From: Cryobacterium mannosilyticum | Lineage (GTDB): Bacteria; Actinomycetota; Actinomycetes; Actinomycetales; Microbacteriaceae | NCBI RefSeq assembly: GCF_004402705.1 | Contig: NZ_SOFM01000049.1 | Location: 1 to 64,000 of the forward strand | Length of the DNA: 64,000 nt | Direction: 5' to 3' | In this document: in pieces, positions 1 through 7,707 of the stretch | Layout of the letters: every line of letters begins with the position of its first letter | How positions within the stretch are numbered: position 1 is the stretch's first letter | Notes under the pieces: model-generated | Database searches by the model: none | What the model was told of the DNA's origin: nothing | What the model saw: the letters and a program-made list of their open reading frames with translations, nothing else | Translations under genes and position numbers: made by a program

Positions 1-355
1 CTATCGCCTGCGCATGCCGGTAACTGATCACCCCGTCATGCAGGGCCGCCCGGGTTGCGGGGAGGTCCTGGACCAGGGCCTTACTCTCCGCGAGCAGGGT
101 CTCCGCGCTGCGCTCCGGGATCCGCAGCGTCACGGCCAGCTCGCTGGAGAGTTCCCGCTTCGCGATCTCCTCCCGGCTCCACAACGCTTGCGGTCCCCGC
201 GGGATCTCCGCCGCGTGCGCCTCGCTGAACCGGCGGGTCTGATCGATCAGCTCCGCCCGGAACGCGAAGCACTGCGCGATCACCCGGTCCGCGACCGCGA
301 CCGCGTCAAAGAGCAGTCCGAGCTGCTGCTGGGTGGTGCTCACCAGGGTGACCAT
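1..355 (-). CDS. DUF222 / 13E12-repeat HNH endonuclease family protein (N-terminal part)
   Basis: The reverse strand reads open from an ATG at 355 to the window edge (about 118 residues), so only the N-terminus is present. It contains the helical stretch typical of actinobacterial DUF222 proteins: TLRIPERSAETLLAES, then LPATRAALHDGVISYRHAQA. In this family the DUF222 domain is usually followed by a C-terminal HNH nuclease domain, which would lie outside the window. These genes occur in many near-identical copies in actinobacteria and their cellular role is poorly known. The upstream region holds one ambiguous base (N at 362) and a short palindrome. Family assignment is by pattern recognition. 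Confidence 0.75.
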   Translation of the reverse strand, partial: MVTLVSTTQQQLGLLFDAVAVADRVIAQCFAFRAELIDQTRRFSEAHAAEIPRGPQALWSREEIAKRELSSELAVTLRIPERSAETLLAESKALVQDLPATRAALHDGVISYRHAQAI

Positions 356-365
356 ACCCGCNGCC

Positions 366-381
366 CCACACCAGGGTGTGG
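366..381. promoter_or_regulatory. 7+7 bp palindrome upstream of the DUF222 gene
   Basis: CCACACC and GGTGTGG form a perfect inverted repeat with a two-base spacer, starting 11 bases upstream of the DUF222 start codon. It could be an operator or part of the conserved upstream region of this repeated gene family. No function can be assigned from sequence. Confidence 0.3.
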
Positions 382-421
382 ATAACCTGATCAAACCCGC
401 ATTGTGGAGGACAAGCCTGCA

Positions 422-470
422 GTGATTTCGACAGGCTCGATCACCGTCGGAGGTCGAGCCGGTCGAGACC
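422..470. repeat. REP-like dispersed hairpin repeat (copy 1)
   Basis: An imperfect inverted repeat: the left arm (422-446) contains TTTCGACAGGCTCGATCACC and the right arm (452-470) reads GGTCGAGCCGGTCGAGACC. About 14 of 18 bases pair across the centre. The left arm matches, in opposite orientation, the sequence at 61312-61337 with about three differences in 25. It lies between the DUF222 start and the 3' end of the next minus-strand gene. This resembles intergenic REP-type elements of Microbacteriaceae; a transcription-terminating role is possible. Confidence 0.55.
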
Positions 471-480
471 CGACGGGCGG

Positions 481-1062
481 TCAGACCAGCGGGAGCACCT
501 CCGCGGTGCTGGTCACCGTGGCGAAGCCTCCGGCGGCCAGGTTCAGGGCGGTCATCCGCATGACCTCGTCGGCCGTGGCCGACAGAGGGGCCCCGTTCCG
601 CGGCGCCAGCTCGACCAGGCCGAAGGTGCGGGTGGCGTCCAGGGGAACGATCACGTCGTAGCCGAGGTTGCCGCCCATCCGGGCGGTGGTCTCCACGCAC
701 ATATTGGTCTGGATGCCGCAGATCACGAGCTGGTGGATGCCCTGCAGCCCGAGCCACCGGTGCAGGTCGGGGTCGCCGATGAAGGCCGAGTTAACATTCT
801 TGGTCACCAGCAGGCTGGCCGGGAGCGCGGCGATGCTCGGTTTGAGCGCGTTCCCCGGCTTCCCCGGATGGAGCGACGACCCCGCAGCCTTGCTGTCGTG
901 GCGCACGACGACGATCGGCCGGCCGGTCGAGATCCAGGCTGTTGCGAGGGCGTCGATGTTGGCCTCGCAGCCGAGATTGGTGGTGGAGCCCCACTCGGAC
1001 TCGTCGAATCCCTGCTGCACATCGATGATGACGAGTGCCGCGTTCGTGTCAATGCTGGTCAT
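481..1062 (-). CDS. Isochorismatase-like cysteine hydrolase
   Basis: The 193-residue protein has the isochorismatase-fold signature. The expected triad is visible: Asp in ALVIIDVQQGF near the N-terminus, Lys in LLVTKNVNSAF, and the nucleophile Cys in ICGIQTNMCVETTAR. Family members hydrolyse amides, nicotinamide, isochorismate or related small molecules in the cytoplasm; the substrate here cannot be told. The start at 1062 was chosen because it begins at the family N-terminus. An open frame extends upstream to 1200 but that part lacks similarity to the fold. GGAGG lies almost directly before the ATG, with a second purine-rich stretch 12 bases up. No operon partner is evident. Confidence 0.8.
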   Translation of the reverse strand: MTSIDTNAALVIIDVQQGFDESEWGSTTNLGCEANIDALATAWISTGRPIVVVRHDSKAAGSSLHPGKPGNALKPSIAALPASLLVTKNVNSAFIGDPDLHRWLGLQGIHQLVICGIQTNMCVETTARMGGNLGYDVIVPLDATRTFGLVELAPRNGAPLSATADEVMRMTALNLAAGGFATVTSTAEVLPLV

Positions 1063-1227
1063 TCCTCCATCAAACCCCCTTTCGGCGGTCTCGCGCACCG
1101 TGGCGGGCATCCGTTTCGGACCAGGACCACCTGCCCCGTCCGGCGCCGGTTCCACGCTGCGTCCCAAGACGAGCAGAGTGATTCCCTTCGACATCCCCAT
1201 CGACGATCCCGACCGTGCCGATGCCGG

Positions 1228-1965
1228 CTACCTGGGAAGGAGCCGCAACCCGATCGACGTGGTGATCGGCTCCCGCTGCCCGCCGGAGTGCACGATGTGC
1301 GAACCGTCGACGGTGAGCTGGCTGGCGTGACAGCGGAGGGCGGCGGTCACGGTGGACAGGTGCCGGTCGAGCACAAACCACTCGCCGTCGGCGGCGGGCT
1401 CGTACAGGATCTCCGCGAACGGCGTACCCACCGCGCGGCACGCGGCGAGTGCGGCATCGTGCATCCGCACATGGTCGGGGTGCCCGTAGCCCCCTCCACT
1501 GTCGTAACTGACAACGAGCGCCGGCCGCTGCGCCAGGATGAGGGCCGCGACATCCGCCGCCACCTCAGCCAGGGGTGCGATCGCGAGGGCGTCGCCGTCG
1601 ACGTCGCGCGCGGGGCCGGCCAATCCCGGGCGGATCCAGGTCATGCCCGAGTCTCGATAGCGGCGCGGGGCCAGGCCGGCTGCCCGGGCGGGCGGCTCAC
1701 CGAGCCAGAATCGGTCGGCGACCCCGAGCGCGGCCGTGGCCCGCTGCAACTCCTGTTCGCGTGCCGTGGTCAGCGCGGCCGTGCCCTCGAGGCCCGAGAG
1801 CGGCCCCGGAACGACCTCACCACGTTCGCCGCGGGAGGCGGTGAGCAGCGACACCCGGATGCCGTGAGCAACCAGTTCCGCGATCAGGGCGCCGGTGGAG
1901 ATCGTCTCATCGTCGGGGTGAGCGTGCACGAAGAGCACGGAGGCGCCCAGGCCCAGCAGGCTCAC
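1228..1965 (-). CDS. PIG-L/LmbE family deacetylase, MshB-like
   Basis: A 245-residue Zn-dependent deacetylase of the PIG-L/LmbE family. The metal-binding motif HPDDE is at residues 16-20 and a second motif, GHPDH, near residue 160. Family members remove acetyl groups from GlcNAc-type substrates; MshB deacetylates GlcNAc-inositol in mycothiol synthesis. The start overlaps the stop of the upstream glycosyltransferase by four bases (ATGA at 1962-1965), so the two are probably translationally coupled. Pairing with an MshA-like glycosyltransferase suggests a mycothiol or related glycoconjugate role. The family assignment is secure, the pathway is inference. Confidence 0.75.
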   Translation of the reverse strand: MSLLGLGASVLFVHAHPDDETISTGALIAELVAHGIRVSLLTASRGERGEVVPGPLSGLEGTAALTTAREQELQRATAALGVADRFWLGEPPARAAGLAPRRYRDSGMTWIRPGLAGPARDVDGDALAIAPLAEVAADVAALILAQRPALVVSYDSGGGYGHPDHVRMHDAALAACRAVGTPFAEILYEPAADGEWFVLDRHLSTVTAALRCHASQLTVDGSHIVHSGGQREPITTSIGLRLLPR

Positions 1966-3191
1966 GCGATCGCGAGGTGCTGGTGGTGGTCGGCGCCGGG
2001 GTCGGTGAGAGCACGGTAGACGACCAGCAGGCCTGCGGCCGAGCGGGGCCAGTCCAGGTCTTCAGCGTGCTCGCGCCCCGCGACGGACAGGCGTCTGGCC
2101 AGGCCGGGGTTCGACAGGATCGTGGTGATGGCGCCGGCCCAGGCGGCGGGGTCGCGCGACTCGAGCACCACACCGGTGTCGCCGTGGAGGACGGCCTCGC
2201 GCAGGCCGCCGGATGCCGCGGCGACCACGGGCACGCCGCTCGCCGCGCCTTCGAGGGCGACCAGGCCGAACGTCTCGGAGTGGGAGGGGATGAGCACCAC
2301 ACGAGCATCGCGCAGCAGCGCGGCCAGCGCGATCCGGGACTGCGGGCCGACGAACCGCACTCCGGCTGCGATCCCGTGCCGGGCCGCGAGCGCCGTGAGC
2401 TCGTCGACGTATCCGTTGAAGTCGGCCGAGGCGTCCCCGGCGATGACCAGCTCGGGGCGCACCGCTTCCGGGACCGCCGCGATCGCCTCGATCGCCAGGT
2501 CAAGGCCCTTCAGCGGTTGCAGACGCGCGGCCACGACCGCATAGCCGCGGCCCGCGGCGGGTTCCGGCGCGGTCGGACGGAAGAGGCTCCCGTCGACGCC
2601 CGGCGGCACGATGGCGACACGGTCCGGTGAGCCGCCGAGGCGTTCCACCACGGTCTCGGCCTCGGCAGCGCTGATCGCCACGACGGCGTCGGATTCGCGG
2701 GCGAGCCAGGCCTCTCCGGCCATCCGCCCGGGGGATTCCGGGCGTTCCCCGGCGGACAGCGGGGTGGACTCGTCGGCCGCGATGCTGTGGAAGCTCTGCA
2801 CATGGGGCACCCCGCGGAGGCGGGCGAGGGGCAGGGCAGCCATCCCGGAGAACCAGTGGTGGGAGTGGTAGATGTCGTAGGGGCCGAGGGCGCTCATCCG
2901 CACACGGAACTCGTCGATGAACGCCTCGTGGTCGCCCTTCGCCACGGGTTCCGCCGGGCCGGCGTCGAGGTACCGCAGGGTGACCCCCGGGGTGAGCTGC
3001 ACATTGCCGGCCAGTTCGAATGACGAGCGCCGGGTGAGGATGTCCACGGTGTGGCCGGCCGCGGCCAGGGCCTCCGCCTGGTGGCGGACCACGACGTTCA
3101 TGCCGCCGGCATCGCCCGAACCGGGTTCCGCGCCCGGCGAGGTGTGCAGGCAGACGAGCGCGATGTGGAGGGGAGGCAACGGGTGAGACAC
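1962..3191 (-). CDS. GT4 glycosyltransferase, MshA-like
   Basis: The 409-residue protein is a GT-B fold, family 4 glycosyltransferase. The N-terminus carries GSGDAGGMNVVV near residue 25, the loop typical of MshA (UDP-GlcNAc:inositol-phosphate glycosyltransferase). DIYHSHHWFSGMAALPL resembles the MshA acceptor region. The EX7E motif lies in SETFGLVALEG near residue 305. It is the first gene of a two-gene unit with the PIG-L deacetylase, as expected for consecutive mycothiol steps. The start is a GTG with a -10 box (TACGAT) only six bases upstream and no ribosome site, indicating a leaderless transcript. MshA identity is likely but other sucrose-phosphate-synthase-type transferases cannot be excluded. 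Confidence 0.75.
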   Translation of the reverse strand: MSHPLPPLHIALVCLHTSPGAEPGSGDAGGMNVVVRHQAEALAAAGHTVDILTRRSSFELAGNVQLTPGVTLRYLDAGPAEPVAKGDHEAFIDEFRVRMSALGPYDIYHSHHWFSGMAALPLARLRGVPHVQSFHSIAADESTPLSAGERPESPGRMAGEAWLARESDAVVAISAAEAETVVERLGGSPDRVAIVPPGVDGSLFRPTAPEPAAGRGYAVVAARLQPLKGLDLAIEAIAAVPEAVRPELVIAGDASADFNGYVDELTALAARHGIAAGVRFVGPQSRIALAALLRDARVVLIPSHSETFGLVALEGAASGVPVVAAASGGLREAVLHGDTGVVLESRDPAAWAGAITTILSNPGLARRLSVAGREHAEDLDWPRSAAGLLVVYRALTDPGADHHQHLAIA

Positions 3192-3197
3192 CAGAAG

Positions 3198-3203
3198 ATC
3201 GTA
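3198..3203 (-). promoter_or_regulatory. Leaderless -10 box for the MshA-like gene
   Basis: On the minus strand TACGAT sits six bases before the GTG at 3191. This spacing puts the transcription start at the start codon itself. Confidence 0.5.
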
Positions 3204-3260
3204 GCCCAGCAGATTCGGCGTTCTCTGGGAAGTATTCCCCCGCGCCCGCAGCCCGGCGGA

Positions 3261-3266
3261 TAGGCT
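3261..3266 (+). promoter_or_regulatory. Leaderless -10 box for the membrane protein gene at 3273
   Basis: TAGGCT followed by six bases and then ATG. The same box and spacing precede the malate dehydrogenase gene at 60300. Confidence 0.5.
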
Positions 3267-3272
3267 GCGGGA

Positions 3273-3800
3273 ATGGGGACCAGGGGAAAATTCTGGAAGG
3301 TCGGCCCGACAATTGCGTTGGCCGTGTCGGTTTCAGTGATCCTGCTCGTGGTCGTGATCATCAGCCTGAACCTGCGCACGGACAGGCCGACCACCCGCGC
3401 AGGCGTGATCGAGGAAGTGCTGGTCGACGTCGATTCGATCGCGGCGACGCTCCCCGCGGGCACCGTCGTCTCCACCTCGGACGCGAGCGCGGGCTCCGAC
3501 TGCCCGGACGGCAGCGGCGGGGAAGAGGTCGCCGTGTCCCGCACGATGACCGTCGGGCCCGACTTCGACCGCTATGCCTGGGTCGACAGCGTCGCCCGGC
3601 ACTATGAGGGAATGGGCTGGAGCGTCACCGCGAAGACCCTGGACAACCGCGACCACATCGCACTCAAACTCGTCGGCCAGCACCTCCTGACCTACCGGGT
3701 CACCGTCACGGACGAGACCGGCGTCCCGCAGGTGATCATCCGCTCCACCTCCCGGTGCACGGAGCCGGCGACTTCCATGAGAACCGGAGAAAACCGATGA
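3273..3800 (+). CDS. Hypothetical single-pass membrane protein
   Basis: A 175-residue protein with one hydrophobic segment at about residues 11-32, after a short basic N-terminus (MGTRGKFWK). The rest would lie outside the membrane and has only a few cysteines. It is not a lipoprotein by sequence since no lipobox Cys follows the segment. No domain was recognised; its style resembles small exported proteins of unknown function common in Microbacteriaceae. The stop overlaps the next ATG by four bases (ATGA), suggesting co-translation with the truncated SnoaL-like gene downstream. Confidence 0.6.
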   Translation: MGTRGKFWKVGPTIALAVSVSVILLVVVIISLNLRTDRPTTRAGVIEEVLVDVDSIAATLPAGTVVSTSDASAGSDCPDGSGGEEVAVSRTMTVGPDFDRYAWVDSVARHYEGMGWSVTAKTLDNRDHIALKLVGQHLLTYRVTVTDETGVPQVIIRSTSRCTEPATSMRTGENR

Positions 3801-4051
3801 GCACCGATCACACCCCGGTCACTCGGGCCCTTGAGGCCTACGGAGCCGCCGTCCGCGCGAAGGATGTCGACGCGTTCGTCGACATCCATGCCGATGACGT
3901 GCACGTCTTCGACGCGTGGGGCCGGTGGGAGCACGTCGGCATCGCCGCCTGGCGGGCGATGGCGACCGAGTGGTTCGGCTCCCTGGGCGCCGAGCTGGTC
4001 GACGTGACCTTCACCGAGGTGCGCTCCTCCATCGGCAGCGACGTCGCCTAG
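3797..4051 (+). pseudogene. SnoaL-like/NTF2-fold protein, C-terminally truncated
   Basis: The 84-residue frame starts like a SnoaL-like protein (ALEAYGAAVRAKDVDAFVDIHADDVHVFDAWG) and includes the strand VDVTFTEVRSSIGSDVA. At that point family members normally continue for another 40-60 residues that complete the cone-shaped fold. Here a stop follows at once and the next bases already belong to the 3' end of the convergent QorB-like gene (overlap 4048-4051). The gene was therefore probably cut by a recombination that placed the reductase gene next to it. It may still be translated, coupled to the upstream gene, but should not fold as a complete domain. Confidence 0.6.
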
Positions 4052-4902
4052 GCGGCGGCCGCAAGCCCTGCCGCGAGCGGTGTCGTCGGCCTGCCGATGA
4101 GGCGAGCAAGGTCCCCGCTGGTCTCGCCGAGCAGGCCGTCACGGATGTTGGCGTCGAGCCCGACGACGAATCCCACCGTGCCCTCGTCCAGCCCGAAGCC
4201 CGCGAGCAGTTCCGCGTGCTCCGCCGGTGCGAGGTTGCGGAAGGCCACGTCCGTGCCGATCAGTGTTCCGATCGTCGCCGCTAGTTCGGCGAAGTCCCAG
4301 GCGTGGTCGCCCGAGAGCTCGAGGGTGCGACCGGCGAGGGAGCCGTCCAGGAGGGCGACCGCCGCGGCATCCGCGTAGTCGGCCCGGCTGGCGCTGGCGA
4401 CCCGCCCGGCGCCGACGCTCGCGACGATCTCGCCTGACTGGCGCGCCTTCTCGATCTCCCCGGCGTAGTTCTCGGTGTACCAGCCGTTGCGGAGGATCGT
4501 GAACGGAACCCCGGACGCGACCAGGAACTCCTCGGTCGCCTTGTGCTCGGGCGCCAGCAGCAGGTCCGAGGTGGTGGCCTGGGGTGCGCTCGTGTACACG
4601 ATGCGGCCCACGCCGGCCTCCCTGGCCGCCGTGATCACGGTCGAGTGTTGGAGGAAGCGCCGGCCGAGTTCGGAGCCGGACACCAGGGCGAGCACGTCGC
4701 CGGGCCCCACGACCGCCGTCACCGTCTCGGGCCGCGCATAGTCGAGCACGGCCGTCCTCACGCCGAGGGCGGCCAGCGCCGCCAGCTTGCCCTCGTTTCG
4801 GGCGGTGGCGATGATGTCGGCGGGAGCCGCGCCCCGGGCGAGCAGGGACTCGATGATGAGACGGCCGAGGTGGCCGGAGGTTGCCGTGACGATGTATGAC
4901 AT
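4048..4902 (-). CDS. NmrA-like NAD(P)H:quinone oxidoreductase, QorB-like
   Basis: A 284-residue atypical short-chain dehydrogenase. The Rossmann start is MSYIVTATSGHLGRLIIESLL, a form of the GxxGxxG dinucleotide motif. The central LRNGWYTENY is characteristic of QorB-type quinone reductases. These reduce quinones by two-electron transfer in the cytoplasm, limiting redox cycling. It is transcribed away from an HxlR-family regulator with a shared 91-base intergenic region. In Corynebacterium the DUF24/HxlR protein QorR controls such a reductase in response to disulfide stress; the same logic is likely here. Specific quinone substrate is unknown. Confidence 0.8.
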   Translation of the reverse strand: MSYIVTATSGHLGRLIIESLLARGAAPADIIATARNEGKLAALAALGVRTAVLDYARPETVTAVVGPGDVLALVSGSELGRRFLQHSTVITAAREAGVGRIVYTSAPQATTSDLLLAPEHKATEEFLVASGVPFTILRNGWYTENYAGEIEKARQSGEIVASVGAGRVASASRADYADAAAVALLDGSLAGRTLELSGDHAWDFAELAATIGTLIGTDVAFRNLAPAEHAELLAGFGLDEGTVGFVVGLDANIRDGLLGETSGDLARLIGRPTTPLAAGLAAAA

Positions 4903-4965
4903 GGGATGCCTTTCGGTTGCTTGCCGGTGTCAACGAACGGCCGGTTCCATTACTTCCCCAACGCG

Positions 4966-4990
4966 GGTACCCACTTTTTTGTAAGCTACC
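4966..4990. promoter_or_regulatory. Candidate HxlR operator between the reductase and its regulator
   Basis: GGTACCCAC, six Ts, then GTAAGCTACC form an imperfect inverted repeat. It ends three bases before the regulator's ATG. Outer GGTA/TACC and inner AC/GT pair. DUF24-family operators are short dyads of this kind next to their own genes. Confidence 0.45.
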
Positions 4991-4993
4991 CAC

Positions 4994-5371
4994 ATGAAGG
5001 TAAGTTTTGAGGTTTCCCGCGCCCGGCCCGGCGCGGTCGGCGGCCTGTATCCGGCGAAGTGCGCCACCCGCACGGTTCTCGACCATGTGACCAGCAAATG
5101 GGGCGTGCTGGTGCTGCTGGCGCTCGAGCAGGAGTCCCTCCGCTGGGGAGAACTGCGGCGGTCCATCGAGGGCATCAGTGAGAAGATGCTCGCGTCGACC
5201 CTGCGCACGCTCGAGGCGGACGGTTTCGTCAACCGGGAGGCGCAGGCAACCATCCCGCCGCGCGTCGACTACGAACTGACCGAGCGGGGCCGGCAGGTCA
5301 CCCGCCGCCTGCTGCCGCTGATGGACTGGATCGCCGATAACGCCGACGAGATCGTGGCGCCAGGAGAGTGA
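4994..5371 (+). CDS. HxlR/DUF24-family redox regulator, QorR-like
   Basis: A 125-residue winged-helix protein of the HxlR (DUF24) family. The N-terminal cysteine in YPAKCATRTVLDHVTSKWG is at the position of the redox-sensing Cys of QorR, HypR and YodB. The recognition region GELRRSIEGISEKMLASTLRTLE and the wing with PPRVDYELTERGR match the family. It is divergent from the QorB-like gene and probably represses both itself and the reductase until its cysteine is oxidised or alkylated by quinones. The operator-like dyad abuts its start codon. Confidence 0.85.
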   Translation: MKVSFEVSRARPGAVGGLYPAKCATRTVLDHVTSKWGVLVLLALEQESLRWGELRRSIEGISEKMLASTLRTLEADGFVNREAQATIPPRVDYELTERGRQVTRRLLPLMDWIADNADEIVAPGE

Positions 5372-5377
5372 AGCGAC

Positions 5378-6310
5378 CTAACGGGTCGTGACGGTGCCGC
5401 CGAGTGAGGCGATGGCGCGCAGCGCTCGGGGGCCGGCAGCGAACCAGGCCACGACCATCACGGCCAGCGACGCAGCGAAGATCCAGAACCCGATCCAGCC
5501 TTCGTCACTCGTCGCCGCGTACATGTGGTTCAGATTGCGGAGGGCGCCGGTCGCGAGAACCAGCGTGACATGCACCGCGATGAAGACCAGGAAGAAGACC
5601 ATCACGCCGACATGCACGACCCGGGTCGCGGCGATCGGGACCAGTCTGCTGAGCCTGCGCGACGTCCAGAGCGGTGACAGTCGGATGCCGGTGGCGAGGG
5701 CGAGAGGCGCGGCCACGAACACGATGCTGAAGTAACTCAGCGTCTGCAGGGCGTTGTAGTTGACCCAGCCGTCGCCGACGGGCCAGCCGAGTGACGCGTA
5801 CTGGATCAGCGCCGAGACGGCGTTCGGGAAGATGTCCCAGCTGACCGGCACGATCCGCAGCCACTGGCCGGTGGCGAAAAGCAGCACGTAGAAGAGCAGC
5901 CCGTTGAGCACCCAGAGGGCGTCGACGGTGAGGTGCAGCCAGACGTTGATTCCCATCCGGGTCGGTGCCCGCCGGGTGCGCAGGGCGCCGGTGTTCCGCC
6001 GGGTCCAGAACACGGTCGGACGCCCGGCCGTGCGCACCTGCCAGCCCGAGCGCACGATGAACAGGATGAAGAAGACGTTCAGGCCGTGCTGCCAGGCCAG
6101 CCAGGCAGGAAAACCGACGGGTGCCCCGGCCGGCAGCGCGGAGGCACCGGGATAGTCGACCAGGAAGGACTCGACCGCGGGCAGGGCGCGAATGCCCTTC
6201 GCGGCGAGCACGGCCGCGGCAAGGGAGAGGACCGCGACGGGCACGGCCCAGGCCAGGGTGAACCGGATGCTCCGGCCCGACCCGAAGAGCCGGGAGTTCT
6301 CCACGGTCAC
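5378..6310 (-). CDS. Membrane cytochrome b561/b6-like protein
   Basis: A 310-residue integral membrane protein with about five or six hydrophobic helices. Several His residues in or next to helices (WQHGLNVFF, NVWLHLTVDAL, RVVHVGVMVFF, IAVHVTLV) are candidate haem ligands. This is typical of the di-haem cytochrome b subunit that passes electrons between the quinone pool and a partner such as a molybdopterin oxidoreductase. No partner gene lies next to it. The gene ends seven bases from the convergent HxlR gene. Function beyond electron transfer is not visible. Confidence 0.65.
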   Translation of the reverse strand: MTVENSRLFGSGRSIRFTLAWAVPVAVLSLAAAVLAAKGIRALPAVESFLVDYPGASALPAGAPVGFPAWLAWQHGLNVFFILFIVRSGWQVRTAGRPTVFWTRRNTGALRTRRAPTRMGINVWLHLTVDALWVLNGLLFYVLLFATGQWLRIVPVSWDIFPNAVSALIQYASLGWPVGDGWVNYNALQTLSYFSIVFVAAPLALATGIRLSPLWTSRRLSRLVPIAATRVVHVGVMVFFLVFIAVHVTLVLATGALRNLNHMYAATSDEGWIGFWIFAASLAVMVVAWFAAGPRALRAIASLGGTVTTR

Positions 6311-6521
6311 CGTTCGCCCCGCCGGGCGATCGCGTTGTGCGGCATGAAGTCGGGTCTTCCTGGTCAGGCGGAAACGGTCGGCTGGCCGGCGCGCGGGGCG
6401 CCGACTATGCCATCATCGACCATTTCATCCTCCGGGGCGCGTTCGCTTCGTAAAGCAACGAAACCTGGGCGTCCCGATGGGTGGAGCCGCGAAGTCGCAG
6501 CCCGCGCGCGCAACGGTTTCT

Positions 6522-7571
6522 CTACTGCGGCCGGAGAACGATCTTGCCGATGTGCCGGCGTTCGGCGAACTCCTTCTGGGCGTCCGCGATCTCGGCCAGG
6601 GGGAATGTGCTGCTGATCTGAGGCCGGACCTGGCCGTCGCGAGCGAGCCCGACCAGCCGGCGGAAATGGACCCGTGTGTGCATGGAAGAACCGATCAGCT
6701 GCACATTATGGAGGTAAAGGCGGCGCAGGTCGAACTCGACGACCGGCCCGGCCACGGCGCCGGCGATCACCCAGCGGCCGTTGTCGCGGAGCAGCGGCAT
6801 CATCGCGGCGAGCCCTGGCCCGCCGGCGATGTCGGCAACCACGTCCAGACCGCGGGGGGCCGCGGCACGGATCCGGGCCAGGACGTCGGGTGAATCCCGG
6901 TTGAAGACCTGGGCAGCCCCGTTCGCGAGCACGGCGTCTCCTTTGGACCCGCTGGTGATCGCCAGTACGTGCGCTCCTCGAGCCGCCGCGAGCTGGACCA
7001 GCGCGAGTCCGACGCCCCCGGAGGAGCCCGTCACGAGCACCGTCTCGCCCGAGCGCACGCTCGCGCGCTCCAGCATCCCGATCGCGGTGCCGAACGCGAC
7101 CGGCAGGCACGCCAACTGCTCGTCGGACAGCGGCGAGTCCTGCACGTCGTGCGCATGCGAGGCAGCCACGGCGACGTACTGTGCGAACCCGCCGTCGGCC
7201 TCGCTGCCGAGGTAGCCCACCGGTGACGCGTCGTCGTCATCGGAGCCGTAGAGAGCCGGGTCGACGAGCACGCGGCGCCCCACCGGGTCACCGGTCACGC
7301 CCGGACCGACCTCCACGACGACGCCGGCGATGTCGCCGCCCTGGATGCGCGGGAAATCGAACGCGCCCAGCCACCCGGCCTGCGCCGCCGGGTCGTCGGG
7401 CAGCCCGTATGCGCCCTGACGGGTCCACAAATCGGTGTTGTTGACCGCAGCCGCAGTGACTCTCACCAGTACCTGACCGTGTTGCGGCCGGGGGCGGGGC
7501 CAGTCGTGGTGCAGCTCGAGTGCGTCGGGGCCGCCGAATCTGGTCAGTACGGCCGCGGTCATGGTGTCCAT
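6522..7571 (-). CDS. Zinc-type alcohol dehydrogenase/quinone oxidoreductase (MDR superfamily)
   Basis: A 349-residue medium-chain dehydrogenase/reductase. The N-terminal catalytic domain includes NNTDLWTRQGAYG and the sequence IQGGDIAGVVVEVG. The cofactor domain has VLVTGSSGGVGLALVQLAAARG, a nucleotide motif suited to NADPH. The C-terminal IGKIVLRP is typical of quinone-oxidoreductase-like members. The catalytic zinc cysteines of classical alcohol dehydrogenases are not evident, so it likely acts on enones or quinones without zinc. A second in-frame ATG lies three codons downstream. Confidence 0.8.
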   Translation of the reverse strand: MDTMTAAVLTRFGGPDALELHHDWPRPRPQHGQVLVRVTAAAVNNTDLWTRQGAYGLPDDPAAQAGWLGAFDFPRIQGGDIAGVVVEVGPGVTGDPVGRRVLVDPALYGSDDDDASPVGYLGSEADGGFAQYVAVAASHAHDVQDSPLSDEQLACLPVAFGTAIGMLERASVRSGETVLVTGSSGGVGLALVQLAAARGAHVLAITSGSKGDAVLANGAAQVFNRDSPDVLARIRAAAPRGLDVVADIAGGPGLAAMMPLLRDNGRWVIAGAVAGPVVEFDLRRLYLHNVQLIGSSMHTRVHFRRLVGLARDGQVRPQISSTFPLAEIADAQKEFAERRHIGKIVLRPQ

Positions 7572-7707
7572 CGGTCAAGCCTGCCAGCCTCGGCGGGATT
7601 GTGCGAAAGCAGCCTCGCGGCTGAGGCGCGGTGAGACGCCCGGAAGCCCGGTCAGCAGGTTGCGAGCATGGAGGTGATCGCGGGCTCCTCAACACCCTGC
7701 GACCGCT

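Noticed and set aside
733..2019. 428-codon plus-strand frame across the isochorismatase and PIG-L genes
   Set aside because: No similarity; it overlaps two minus-strand genes with clear catalytic motifs.
6311..6521. Possible small gene between the cytochrome b and MDR genes
   Set aside because: Plus-strand frames here are extensions of antisense reading through the neighbours; no start with a ribosome site and no similarity.
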